A DNA stretch of 64,000 bases from positions 1-64,000 of the forward strand of contig CAJYLO010000029.1 in assembly GCA_913776245.1 (NCBI GenBank), in the 5' to 3' direction. Origin of the DNA: an uncultured Chryseobacterium sp. GTDB taxonomy: Bacteria; Bacteroidota; Bacteroidia; Flavobacteriales; Weeksellaceae. The position numbers and the translations under genes were made by a program. Position 1 is the first letter of the stretch, and each line of letters begins with the position of its first letter. This document shows positions 45,114 through 53,716 of the stretch, one piece after another. Under the pieces are notes generated by a model. That model made no database searches and was not told where the DNA came from. It saw only the letters and a program-made list of their open reading frames with translations.

Positions 45114-46205
45114 TTATTCTATACTCCAGCTTACAATTCCATTGACGCTTTTCAAGACATAAGTGCCGTTAACTGGTGGTGGTGGAATAATTTCTTTGGC
45201 AAATCCAAAAGATCCATCTTCCTTAGCCACAACTTTTTTTGTATATGATGTGTCACCATCTGCAATAGGCATCTGGGAAGGCGTAATACTTAATTTGCCG
45301 TTGATATTCAGCCACCTTTCAGAAAAATCCCCCGATATCAAAGCAAATTTGTAATCCGTATAATTATTGGTTATACTATCCCAAAAGCTGGATGAGCTTG
45401 TTGTTACGGGGGTTGAATGTATCGCCAGTTTATTATTGACACTCCTATCCCCTACTGCGGGACTTCCGGCTCCTATTCCAATAAAAATATTATTGGAACC
45501 CGTCCTATTTCCTGCACCAGATAAATATCCTATTGCTATATTGTCATTTCCGGACGTTAGGTATGACATAGCGCCAGGTCCAATCCCAATATTCCTGTTT
45601 CCTGAAATTGGCTGATTGGCAGTGCCGTTCAATGCAGATACGCCTGCTCCAAAATTTAGTTTACCTTTGACTTCACTTTGTGACATCGCATATGCGATCG
45701 CTGCATTTCCATTTCCTGAAGTTATTTTAGAATCTGTACCAATGACAGAATTGTAAACCCCGGATATTAAACCATTAGAATTTCCAAGAATATAGTTCTC
45801 GTTGTCGTCAAAATCGAGGCAGAGACGATCCTTAAGAATAATTTTCACAGAAGATGTATTTCCCTTTAATGTTACAGAATTTAGGTCTTGACTTTCTATC
45901 AATTTATTCCACATTTTTCCATCAAAGAAATACGGTCCTGCCTCGGTAATATTGACAACTTGCTTGGTCAGATTAAGAGGGGGTTTAGTGACAAATACAA
46001 TCGCACCTTTTTTTGAGTTCGAGTAAAATTTAAGAGCTAACTGATCACCTGTTACACGTGGGGGTATGATGCCATCAAAATGGTTGATATCGGTTGGTTT
46101 TCCTACAACCTCCAGAGTGGCTTCCGGGGTTTCTGTATTGATTCCAACCTGACCGCGAGTACAAATTGAAAGGAGGACTAAAAATAAATAAGTAATTGCT
46201 TTCAT
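45114..46205 (-). CDS. Secreted QVGINTETPEATL-type surface protein carried beside mobA
   Basis: A 363-residue exported protein with a signal peptide MKAITYLFLVLLSICTRG, then QVGINTETPEATLEVVGKPT. It contains FDGIIPPRVTGDQLALKFYS and GPYFFDGKMWNKLIES, the same family as the secreted genes at 10663 and 8904, then Gly/Asn/Ser-rich left-handed-helix-like repeats (NRNIGIGPGAMSYLTSGNDN, NIAIGYLSGAGNRTGSNNIF). It may be an adhesin or fibre that helps recipient contact, but it lacks an S74 domain. Its promoter region and both sides carry the 15-bp sites. Confidence 0.75.
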   Translation of the reverse strand: MKAITYLFLVLLSICTRGQVGINTETPEATLEVVGKPTDINHFDGIIPPRVTGDQLALKFYSNSKKGAIVFVTKPPLNLTKQVVNITEAGPYFFDGKMWNKLIESQDLNSVTLKGNTSSVKIILKDRLCLDFDDNENYILGNSNGLISGVYNSVIGTDSKITSGNGNAAIAYAMSQSEVKGKLNFGAGVSALNGTANQPISGNRNIGIGPGAMSYLTSGNDNIAIGYLSGAGNRTGSNNIFIGIGAGSPAVGDRSVNNKLAIHSTPVTTSSSSFWDSITNNYTDYKFALISGDFSERWLNINGKLSITPSQMPIADGDTSYTKKVVAKEDGSFGFAKEIIPPPPVNGTYVLKSVNGIVSWSIE

Positions 46206-46231
46206 CTTCTGATTGTTTTAAATTTCTGTTG

Positions 46232-46262
46232 CAAAGTTGGAACATCAGAAGTTCGAAAACAA
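46232..46262 (-). promoter_or_regulatory. Possible Bacteroidota-type promoter for the cargo gene
   Basis: On the minus strand, TTG (46262-46260) is followed after 20 bp by CAACTTTG (46239-46232), one mismatch from the -7 consensus TAnnTTTG. It lies about 27 bp upstream of the ATG at 46205. Confidence 0.4.
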
Positions 46263-46587
46263 TAGTGATAGAGGGACTTGGGCTATAAAAGAATAATCTG
46301 GATTTCTTTGTAGTCATTGGGAGATTAAAAAAGAATAATTTGGATTATTATAACTGATTTTAGAAAAAAAAGATGAGTTCCGAAGTCTTTTTCCCCTTTT
46401 TGCAAAAAAGGCAAGAGCGTCTTGGGATATGGAACTTGAAAAGTTGTATATACAAAGACACATCTTGCTAAATTGCATTGTTGATTTTTTAAGAGTTCTG
46501 AATAACACTGCATTTAACTGATTAGTAAATAGTTATAATAATTGCTTTTGAAAGTTAAAGAAAACGGAAAGAGAATGAATTTAAGTT

Positions 46588-46905
46588 TGCTCAATTTTTG
46601 AGCATCATTAAAAATACGCTGCTCGATTTTTACACAGGTTGCGAAAGAAGCTGCTTACTTTTTGAACCAAGTCGGCGTATTATGATAACAATTTTGAGCA
46701 GGTTTTCAAAAAGGTAGCGCAATTTTAAAGCAGGGATATTGAGCTGCTTTACTTTCTTTGATACAATTCAGAAATATGTTTGCTCAAATTTTGAGCACAC
46801 ATTTAAATATCCGGGTCAATTTTTACGCAGGGATTGGCGTTGAGCTGCTTAATTTCTGAGCCATTTTTAGGCTGTCCTGTTCACATTTTGCGCAGGTTTC
46901 CAGTT
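46588..46905. repeat. Tandem about 100-bp repeats with TGCTCAA/TTGAGCA palindromes
   Basis: Two palindromes, TGCTCAATTTTTGAGCA (46588-46604) and TGCTCAAATTTTGAGCA (46781-46797), alternate with related blocks. Those blocks contain YCRATTTTTACRCAGG and GAGCTGCTTA: 46621-46668, 46717-46761 and 46813-46862. A shorter fourth piece (TTTTGCGCAGGTTTCCAG) lies near 46886-46903. Spacing is about 97-100 bp. The pattern is iteron-like and not coding. Confidence 0.75.
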
Positions 46906-47085
46906 TACCTGTATCCATATTACGAAACGCACTGATTTAGTTTTAATCCTTTTCTAATCGAAATCTAAATATTCTTCTGAAATTTCTGATAGGAATTGCA
47001 CTTATTTTAACATTAATTCTTATTCCCAATCAAAGGCTTATATCAAATATGATCTGTTTCCTAATTGCCATAAAAACAAGAACCA

Positions 47086-48927
47086 ATGAAAATACCTACA
47101 AATTCCAACAAATTCCCAGTCCAAAATTTTAGAACACTTTGTATTATTATATTTTTAATATTACAATCTGGCTTACTCAAAGCACAACCTGGATGGCGAG
47201 ATGCTACAAAACGCTACTTTTATACAATTATAGATCAAAACGGAAAGGAAATCTCATTTAAAGAGAATGGAAATTACAGCATAATGATAGATGGTATTTT
47301 ATATAATGGTGCTAATATCCCGCAGAATCCCATAAGACGTGTTTCAAGTACCTATAAAGAATATCAAAATCAAATACTTATCAATGACTTTTCTTTAAGT
47401 ATTCCTCAAAAAGAAATTGTCGAAGAAAACACTAAACGACTGGAAATAAAAATCATTTATAAAAAAGATACAATGTTCATATGCCAACCTTCCGGAACTG
47501 GTGGTATTTTGGAATCTTGGGATTTGCAGGATAAATTAAGTGAGAAGCCTGAAGCAGATTATAAGCTGCCATTTCTAGCCGGACATTATTATTTTCCAAA
47601 TTGGAATAAATACATCTCAAACAAATTACCTAAAACAAATGGAAAAGTAAAATTTTTAAATACAAAGAACTTAAACCAGCAATACTTCATCATCCCTAAA
47701 AATATTTACAATTCAAGTTTAATATATAACAAAAATACATACGGAAATCAGCGGGAAACTGGTGAAGATCAATATGTAATCGATCATTTCTTTTTGAATG
47801 GACATCTAACTTTAGAAAAAAGAACAGAACAAACAAAGATTAATAATCTATCTGTAAAGTATTTCTGGATGGGAAAACCTGAATCTACCAGAGATCCAGA
47901 TCGTTTCTGGGGAATGGTTGATATCTCAGGGGATATAACCACATCTTTTTCTTTACAAAAGGAAGAAAATAGGATGGAACTTTTCCTTCCAGACAAAGAC
48001 GGATCGAATTTTACCTGTGAAAGCCCTTACGTGAATTCTTTCAATAAAGTGATCTATTTACCGGTATGGATAAAACAGGAATCTAATGATTATAGCTCAG
48101 CGATTTTATATGATAAGATACCGCAAGAAAAATATATTTACAGCTCAAAAGATGAAGGTAAAACCTGGCAAAAGGACAAAAAAGTAAAAGAGATATTTGA
48201 CAAATATTCAATTTTTGATAAATACAAAAATGAAAGAAAATTTACTTTTATTGATAAAAATTACGCATTAATTTATTACAAAGAGGTTATTGAGAGGAAT
48301 GAAACTAAAAACAGAATAAAGGTACAAGGTATATATTATTTACTAAAGAATATGAAAGTTATCGACTCTCTAAAAACGCCTAAAAACAATAATTTTTCTG
48401 GATATAATGAACCATCGATTCAAAATGACTCTGTGATGTTAGGTAATTACTGGCCAGATCAATATAACAATGTTGATTTTCAATTATTGCTAAAAAAGAT
48501 CAATGATAAGTGGAAGTTTCAAGTGGATGAGAAAAGGTATATTCAGAACGCCACCAAAGAACAGAATTTTCAAAAAAAAGATAGTATAAAAGAATATAAG
48601 AATTTTCAGCTAATCAGTAATCGCGAGCTGGTTTTTAAAAACGGCTCAGGAAAGATGATTTTAAATGATGAATTTTCTGTTTATTCTGATATTAAGACAA
48701 TTATTGAAAGAGATAAAGAGATTTATTTAGTGGGTTATGAATCTGTATTTTTATCGTTTGATGGAGGAACCAATTGGTATATATATCCTGCATCTATTTT
48801 ACCGAATACCTACTATTATCTTTTAGATATTAATAGTAAAAATGAAATTAATTATTTCAGCAATGATCGAACTGACAGTAATAATAGCGTAACTACAAAA
48901 ACATTTTATAAATTCGGTCCAGAATAG
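47086..48927 (+). CDS. Secreted protein of unknown function (613 aa)
   Basis: A signal peptide (LCIIIFLILQSGLLKAQ) follows a 16-residue polar start. The mature protein opens PGWRDATKRYFYTIIDQNGK and contains FLPDKDGSNFTCESPYVNSF, IYSSKDEGKTWQKDKKVKEI, VYSDIKTIIERDKEIYLVGY and LSFDGGTNWYIYPASILP. The SKDEGKTWQ and DGGTNWY pieces look like Asp-box (BNR) turns of beta-propellers, so a secreted propeller is possible. The gene is markedly AT-rich and Lys/Asn/Ile-biased compared with the left part of the window. No enzymatic assignment can be made. Confidence 0.65.
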   Translation: MKIPTNSNKFPVQNFRTLCIIIFLILQSGLLKAQPGWRDATKRYFYTIIDQNGKEISFKENGNYSIMIDGILYNGANIPQNPIRRVSSTYKEYQNQILINDFSLSIPQKEIVEENTKRLEIKIIYKKDTMFICQPSGTGGILESWDLQDKLSEKPEADYKLPFLAGHYYFPNWNKYISNKLPKTNGKVKFLNTKNLNQQYFIIPKNIYNSSLIYNKNTYGNQRETGEDQYVIDHFFLNGHLTLEKRTEQTKINNLSVKYFWMGKPESTRDPDRFWGMVDISGDITTSFSLQKEENRMELFLPDKDGSNFTCESPYVNSFNKVIYLPVWIKQESNDYSSAILYDKIPQEKYIYSSKDEGKTWQKDKKVKEIFDKYSIFDKYKNERKFTFIDKNYALIYYKEVIERNETKNRIKVQGIYYLLKNMKVIDSLKTPKNNNFSGYNEPSIQNDSVMLGNYWPDQYNNVDFQLLLKKINDKWKFQVDEKRYIQNATKEQNFQKKDSIKEYKNFQLISNRELVFKNGSGKMILNDEFSVYSDIKTIIERDKEIYLVGYESVFLSFDGGTNWYIYPASILPNTYYYLLDINSKNEINYFSNDRTDSNNSVTTKTFYKFGPE

Positions 48928-48947
48928 ATCTTCAAAAACGAAACCAG

Positions 48948-49763
48948 ATGAATTACCAGACATTTGAACCGGATCAGGACCTGACAGCATTTATCAAATG
49001 TTATTGGACATTGGAAAGCCCGAAAGAAGAAATGCCTGAAAAGCAAACCATCGTTCCTGACGGATGTATGGAGATGATCTTTCATTATGGCGATCTATAC
49101 AAACAATACCTGGATAATGGCAACAGCATTATCCAGCCCAGATGTTTTGTCATCGGGCAACTGACACGGCCGCTGGAAATCGAACCGACCGGCGAAACCG
49201 GAATTTTCTCCGTTCGCTTTCATCCGGAAGGATTTTTGCCTTTTACCACTACTCCCATAAAGGAGATGGAAAATACTGCTGTTTCATTGGAAAAGCTTTT
49301 TGGAAAGGATGGACAGGAAATATGGCAACAGATCTTAAATGCCAACTCCACTGTGGAGAGGATAAAGCTTATTGAAATATTTTTACTTGATAGGCTAACT
49401 GACCTTGAAACTGTTGACCGCATTGTGAGATCAACGGTTGAAACGATTATAACAGCCAACGGACAACTCTCGGTCGATGAACTGTCCAAGCTTACCCAAG
49501 TCGATCGAAGACAATTGTTACGCAAGATTTCTTCAGCAATTGGTCTAAGTCCCAAACAACTATCCAGGACGATCCGATTGCAGGCTGCACTCAAAATGTT
49601 GCTGAATGATCAGTTTTCCAGCCTTGCAGAACTGGCTTACGAAAACGAGTATTACGACCAGGCGCACTTTATCAAAGAATTTAAAGAATTTACCGGATCT
49701 ACACCCAAAGAATTTTATGGTACCCACCTTAAGATGTCTTCACTTTTTTACGGAACGGATTAG
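48948..49763 (+). CDS. AraC-family transcriptional regulator with DUF6597-type N-terminus
   Basis: A 271-residue regulator. The N-terminal part (LTAFIKCYWTLESPKEEMPE, IVPDGCMEMIFHYGDLYKQY, GIFSVRFHPEGFLPF) is the small-ligand sensing domain common in this group. The C-terminal AraC HTH has LSVDELSKLTQVDRRQLLRK and SLAELAYENEYYDQAHFIKE, FKEFTGSTPKEFYG. It starts 20 bp after the upstream gene. The likely local target is the small DUF6265 gene downstream. The gene ends just before the TGTCTCATTTTT motif. Confidence 0.87.
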   Translation: MNYQTFEPDQDLTAFIKCYWTLESPKEEMPEKQTIVPDGCMEMIFHYGDLYKQYLDNGNSIIQPRCFVIGQLTRPLEIEPTGETGIFSVRFHPEGFLPFTTTPIKEMENTAVSLEKLFGKDGQEIWQQILNANSTVERIKLIEIFLLDRLTDLETVDRIVRSTVETIITANGQLSVDELSKLTQVDRRQLLRKISSAIGLSPKQLSRTIRLQAALKMLLNDQFSSLAELAYENEYYDQAHFIKEFKEFTGSTPKEFYGTHLKMSSLFYGTD

Positions 49764-49889
49764 ACTTGTCTCATTTTTACAATTTTAGTTTTCAAAAACA
49801 TTGCAACTTTGCCATCTAAACTTTCAGCAAAGAAGTTATCCAGTGTTTGAAAATCGAATAAAATAACAATTATTCAATCAGCTAATATT

Positions 49890-50372
49890 ATGAAAACAGG
49901 AGCAAAATTTTTTATTACAGTCGTTAGTTTGGCTATTCTTTATGCCTGGACAATAAAGCAGACAAAAGACATTCAAAAAGCAGAATGGCTGATCGGTACC
50001 TGGGAAAGTAAAACCCAAAAAGGCAGCATCTATGAAACCTGGACCAAATTAGGAGACAACGAATTGTCGGGGAAAAGTTATAGTATCAGAGGCAAAGACA
50101 CGATCGTTTTTGAAAATATCCGGCTCGTGCAGGAAAATAAAAAGTTGTTTTACATTCCGACTGTTAAAAATCAAAATGATGGTCTGCCTGTTCGTTTTGC
50201 CGCCAAAACTATCTCTGAAAATCAATTGGTCTTTGAAAATCCTGAGCACGACTTTCCGCAGATCATCGCTTACACAAAAATCACTTCCGATTCATTGATC
50301 GCCGAAATTTCGGGAACAAAAAACGGACAAAAACGCAAACAGACCTTTCCAATGAAAAGAGTGAAAAGGTAA
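49890..50372 (+). CDS. DUF6265-family exported protein
   Basis: A 160-residue protein with an N-terminal membrane or signal segment (FFITVVSLAILYAWTIKQ) and one compact beta-rich domain: EWLIGTWESKTQKGSIYETW, DNELSGKSYSIRGKDTIVFE, IRLVQENKKLFYIPTV, ENPEHDFPQIIAYTK. This is the DUF6265 lipocalin-like fold of unknown function. The start follows a poly-A leader. Convergent with the next gene. Confidence 0.75.
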   Translation: MKTGAKFFITVVSLAILYAWTIKQTKDIQKAEWLIGTWESKTQKGSIYETWTKLGDNELSGKSYSIRGKDTIVFENIRLVQENKKLFYIPTVKNQNDGLPVRFAAKTISENQLVFENPEHDFPQIIAYTKITSDSLIAEISGTKNGQKRKQTFPMKRVKR

Positions 50373-50427
50373 AAATGTAGATAAGCTTTGGTTGATTCGA
50401 AGAATTCAAGTACATAACTACAAAATT

Positions 50428-50970
50428 CTACAGATCGCCCCCTCCCTGACCGTCAGGAATATCAAGATCTTCTAAAGAACTTTTGCCACCTTGAGTATCC
50501 GATTTTTTGATGACGCTGATCTCTCCATTGAGCTCGATGACAATTGCCAAAACATCATCTAACCTTTCAATTCCTTCCTGACGCACTACAGCGTTAATCT
50601 CATCAACCGTTATGGCCTCGGTGTTCATATTGTCTTTGAGGTATTTGCCTTTATAGAACAGTAAGCGTGGAGAGGAATTGATCAGGTGTTCCATCTTATC
50701 GGAGGTACTGGCCAATTTAGCGAACAGGTATTGTAAAGCTATTATCAGAAATAAGACCATTACACCTTCTGCCAATGGAACCATTGCAAGCATCATATAG
50801 GCCAATGTGGAACCCAGAGCGACCGTGACCACAAAATCAAAAGCGTTGAACTTGGCCAGTGTCCTTTTTCCTGAGATTCTGATGAAAAGGAATAGAATGA
50901 CAAAAGAGGCAATCGTCATCAATGCGACCTGTCCAAGCTTTTCCCAATTTTCAAATAACAAATCTTTCAT
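50428..50970 (-). CDS. DUF421-family (YetF-like) membrane protein
   Basis: A 180-residue protein with three membrane helices (VALMTIASFVILFLFIRISG, VTVALGSTLAYMMLAMVPLA, GVMVLFLIIALQYLFAKLAS). The cytoplasmic DUF421 domain follows: SPRLLFYKGKYLKDNMNTEA, ITVDEINAVVRQEG, VLAIVIELNGEISVIKK. The family is widespread, has a role in membrane or spore stress in Bacillus, and has no proven biochemical activity. Full length. Confidence 0.9.
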   Translation of the reverse strand: MKDLLFENWEKLGQVALMTIASFVILFLFIRISGKRTLAKFNAFDFVVTVALGSTLAYMMLAMVPLAEGVMVLFLIIALQYLFAKLASTSDKMEHLINSSPRLLFYKGKYLKDNMNTEAITVDEINAVVRQEGIERLDDVLAIVIELNGEISVIKKSDTQGGKSSLEDLDIPDGQGGGDL

Positions 50971-51119
50971 TTCCCATTTTTATCATTAGTGTTGATAAAA
51001 TAATGCCAGAAATGACCTGTAATGAGAATGATCTTCATACAAATGTTTATGGTGCAATCTCTTCCACCAAAGTTGTTTTTCCGACCATGTGAACCTATGC
51101 AATATTAGCTGTTGATGTT

Positions 51120-52877
51120 TCATCTGTCCTTTCTAAATGTCAAACCCGCAAAGTCAACTACTTTTTGGTCATCTTTTTCAGAGAAGCTAACATTAAATCC
51201 TCCAAAACCCGCATTTATACCACAGGTAACAGCATAGTTTGGTGCTACTACACGTAAAGGTATATGTCTGACACTACCAAATGTTGTAAGCTTCATCATC
51301 AAAACGTTGTCTTCCGATATATAAATTTCAGCTTCTTTGAATTTTGTATCCCCAATCAGCATTTGATATCCGAAATGCTTGTATTTTCCTATTTTATTCT
51401 CCCACACAAAGCGATCAACATTTTTGAGTTTTAGTCCGGATTCGTACTCACGATCTCCAATTCTTTGAAATAAAAAATGTTCGTTGTTAACTTTCTTAAA
51501 AATAAATCTTTTGTTGCTCCTTTCCACTAAGCTATCATTTGGAAATATTTCAACAGGCAGAAATTCATCCCTAGATAAAGGAGTGAGAAAATATTGTCTT
51601 TCCCCATCAATAAGCCTAAGACGGTCTTTCTCTAAAATGACCTTTATATAATCTTCGTCTTGAGCATAATTACCTAGATACCTTTTCAGGCTGTGTCGGG
51701 ATAATCTGATCGGAGTTGAAGAACTATGGATCTTTCCTGTTATGGGAGCAGGAAACAGGTCGCTAATACTCAATTGGTACTTGTTCAGGAAACTGAAACA
51801 AAATTCTTCTGCAATTGCACCACCTTCTGCTGAGTTTGTCATTACAATTACCGCAAATTTGCTTTTGGGGATCAATAGCAGTTTTGCTTGTGCAAATCCG
51901 GCACTTCCTGCGTGATACACAGCAAAATTGGAATCATTCTTAAACATAAACCAGCCTAAGCCTTTTTTATTACTTTCAATAGGTACATTTTGGTTTTGCA
52001 GTGCAAACATTTCACGAATAGTTGGGGAATCTATTATCGAAGAACTTTCCCCGTTATAGGCTTTCATCAGTTCGATCGCATATTTGGAAAAGTCATTGAT
52101 GTTGGTATAAATCCCGCCGGATGCAATATCCCGCAATTCATATTCTTCCACTTCATTTCCACCAAGATAGATCTTCGAACGATATTTTAGGCCATCCATT
52201 GCAAATCCGGATCGGCTCATTCCAAGCGGGGCAAAAATATTTTGATGGACATAGGCCGCATAATCTTGTTTGCTTACTGCTTTCACCAAAGTTCCCAAAA
52301 TATTATAACCTGCATTTGAATATAAACCTACCATGCCAGGCGGATAGGTAATATAGGTATTATTGATATAATCTAATACATCGGTGTATTTTCCGGATCT
52401 CAGATCTGAATTCTTCCAAATGTCGGGTTGAATACCTGATGTGTGGGTAAGAACGGATCTTACCGTAATATCCTTTATGTCAATATTTTTTGTTTTAGGT
52501 CTGAAATCGGTCAGATAGCTGTTTAATGGATTGTTTATATTTAATAATCCTTTTTGCTGAAGCTGCATCACGCTTAACGAAGTAAATGTTTTGGTTATTG
52601 AGCCCACATTGACGACCGTATTGGCTGTCATGGGTACTTTGTTCAATTTGTCTGCGTATCCAAATCCTTTTGACCAGATCACTGAATCATTTACGATGAT
52701 GGCAGCACTTAGACCAACGATGTTTTTGTTTTGCTGTAGATTCTTATTAAAGAATTCGTCAGATGATTGCACGAGTTTCCTAATACTGACGCTGCTATCT
52801 ATCTGTGCTTCGGTCTTTGAAAAAATAAAAAACACAAAAAATATAATTGATGATCTACTTAATTTTTTGAATGCCAT
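51120..52877 (-). CDS. Beta-lactamase-fold serine hydrolase
   Basis: A 585-residue exported protein with a signal peptide (IIFFVFFIFSKTEAQ). It has the class C/PBP4-type active site: nucleophile motif S93-I-T-K96, then Y186-S-N188, and a GLGWFMFKND / VYHAGSAGFAQ region around the third motif (H-A-G). After about residue 395 come extra beta-sandwich domains (HSLKRYLGNYAQDEDYIKVI), as in many Bacteroidota peptidases and esterases of this family. Substrate (D-amino peptides, esters or beta-lactams) cannot be told from sequence. Confidence 0.87.
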   Translation of the reverse strand: MAFKKLSRSSIIFFVFFIFSKTEAQIDSSVSIRKLVQSSDEFFNKNLQQNKNIVGLSAAIIVNDSVIWSKGFGYADKLNKVPMTANTVVNVGSITKTFTSLSVMQLQQKGLLNINNPLNSYLTDFRPKTKNIDIKDITVRSVLTHTSGIQPDIWKNSDLRSGKYTDVLDYINNTYITYPPGMVGLYSNAGYNILGTLVKAVSKQDYAAYVHQNIFAPLGMSRSGFAMDGLKYRSKIYLGGNEVEEYELRDIASGGIYTNINDFSKYAIELMKAYNGESSSIIDSPTIREMFALQNQNVPIESNKKGLGWFMFKNDSNFAVYHAGSAGFAQAKLLLIPKSKFAVIVMTNSAEGGAIAEEFCFSFLNKYQLSISDLFPAPITGKIHSSSTPIRLSRHSLKRYLGNYAQDEDYIKVILEKDRLRLIDGERQYFLTPLSRDEFLPVEIFPNDSLVERSNKRFIFKKVNNEHFLFQRIGDREYESGLKLKNVDRFVWENKIGKYKHFGYQMLIGDTKFKEAEIYISEDNVLMMKLTTFGSVRHIPLRVVAPNYAVTCGINAGFGGFNVSFSEKDDQKVVDFAGLTFRKDR

Positions 52878-52927
52878 CTTTATTCAATTTTCAGCGGTTT
52901 TATAATAACCCTTGTTAGTTAAAGGCT

Positions 52928-53716
52928 TTATCTATTCTCAATCTTTTCCAAGCTAATTATAATTTTTTCATCTTTAGGAAGTAAATATTGTAAACGAACA
53001 AATCCCAATTGTTCATTGAAATACGATGTTAAAAAAGTTTTTCCAATTTTTGAGGAACATCTCGATTTTGTCTCAATTGTATTTATGGTACCAAATGGTA
53101 ATATGATCTTTCTATCTTTTAGCGTGTTTTCATAAACACATTTCAGGTTCAATTCACCTTTCCAGGTAATGTCTTTTAATTCGTTCCAATGTTCACCAAT
53201 TTTTAAATTCCATTTGTATTTTTTATACTCATTAGGTTTTACGTATGGAAATGGTGAAAATTGTAATATTTGGAAAGCATTCATTCGGAAAGGATGCAAC
53301 CAGACATTTGTACTGTTTTCTATGACACCGGTAAGCTCACTGGTTATTGCTTTTTTATCAGAATTTAAATGAGATAAAATAATTTCTGTTTGGCTATAAT
53401 CCGGGTGGTCTTGGAATATCGGACCTTTTGTTTTCAGTGTTTTGATGCTCAATAGATCAATTGCTTTATCATCTTTTGAATCATATTTTAATAATGAAAA
53501 AATACTGTCATTGTCAATTTTATATTTCAACGTATCATTTCCTTTAACTATCTGATAAGTATAAAAGTATTCTCTATTGGATAAATATATTTTATTATCA
53601 TAATTATAAGGATTTTCATTGTCATTATTTTGTGGATTCTCAATAAAAATACCTTTAGATGAAATGCAGGAATTCAGTAATAGTATGAGGCTCAAAAAGC
53701 TGATCGATCTTATCAT
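52928..53716 (-). CDS. Lipoprotein of unknown function (262 aa)
   Basis: A lipoprotein signal (ISFLSLILLLNSC, lipobox LNSC with Cys at about residue 17), then an Asn/Tyr-rich segment (NPQNNDNENPYNYDN). The body is beta-rich (HPFRMNAFQILQFSPFPYVK, YKKYKWNLKIGEHWNELKD) and ends in EKIIISLEKIENR-type charged strands. No family was recognised. It is probably anchored in the periplasmic or surface leaflet. It lies upstream of, and co-oriented with, the hydrolase gene, but 50 bp apart. Confidence 0.65.
   Translation of the reverse strand: MIRSISFLSLILLLNSCISSKGIFIENPQNNDNENPYNYDNKIYLSNREYFYTYQIVKGNDTLKYKIDNDSIFSLLKYDSKDDKAIDLLSIKTLKTKGPIFQDHPDYSQTEIILSHLNSDKKAITSELTGVIENSTNVWLHPFRMNAFQILQFSPFPYVKPNEYKKYKWNLKIGEHWNELKDITWKGELNLKCVYENTLKDRKIILPFGTINTIETKSRCSSKIGKTFLTSYFNEQLGFVRLQYLLPKDEKIIISLEKIENR

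Larger units (their letters stand above)
20398..46205 (-). mobile_element. Integrative conjugative element, core region (ends not defined)
   Basis: A continuous minus-strand block encodes relaxase, accessory mobilisation protein, ParA-like ATPase, TraE, TraF, TraG, TrbJ-like proteins, TraJ, TraK, TraM, TraN, coupling protein, a cell-wall hydrolase and a giant methyltransferase-helicase. These families and their order are those of Bacteroidetes conjugative transposons. No integrase, excisionase, traO/traP/traQ or terminal repeats were found, so neither end is fixed, and the true element may extend beyond these coordinates on either side. Confidence 0.85.
45106..46346. repeat. 15-bp AGAATAATCTGGATT sites flanking the cargo gene
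   Basis: AGAATAATCTGGATT occurs on the minus strand at 45106-45120, overlapping the stop of the cargo gene and just upstream of mobA. It occurs on the plus strand at 46290-46304 with 15/15 identity, and at 46332-46346 with one mismatch (C to T). The two plus-strand copies are 42 bp apart, about four helical turns. They may be recognition sites for a relaxosome or regulatory protein, or the inverted ends of a cargo insertion. Confidence 0.7.
46206..47085. other. Large non-coding region beside the mobilisation genes
   Basis: About 880 bp without a credible gene. From left to right it holds a possible promoter for the cargo gene, two 15-bp sites, and a tandem repeat array at 46588-46905 (listed separately). 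The last part, before 47086, is plain AT-rich leader sequence. Its position next to mobA/mobB, with one cargo gene between, makes it the likeliest place in this window for oriT or for one end of the element. Confidence 0.6.

Noticed and set aside
46360-46580. Short minus-strand frames before the repeat array
   Set aside because: Two overlapping frames of about 62 codons without recognisable features. The DNA looks non-coding.
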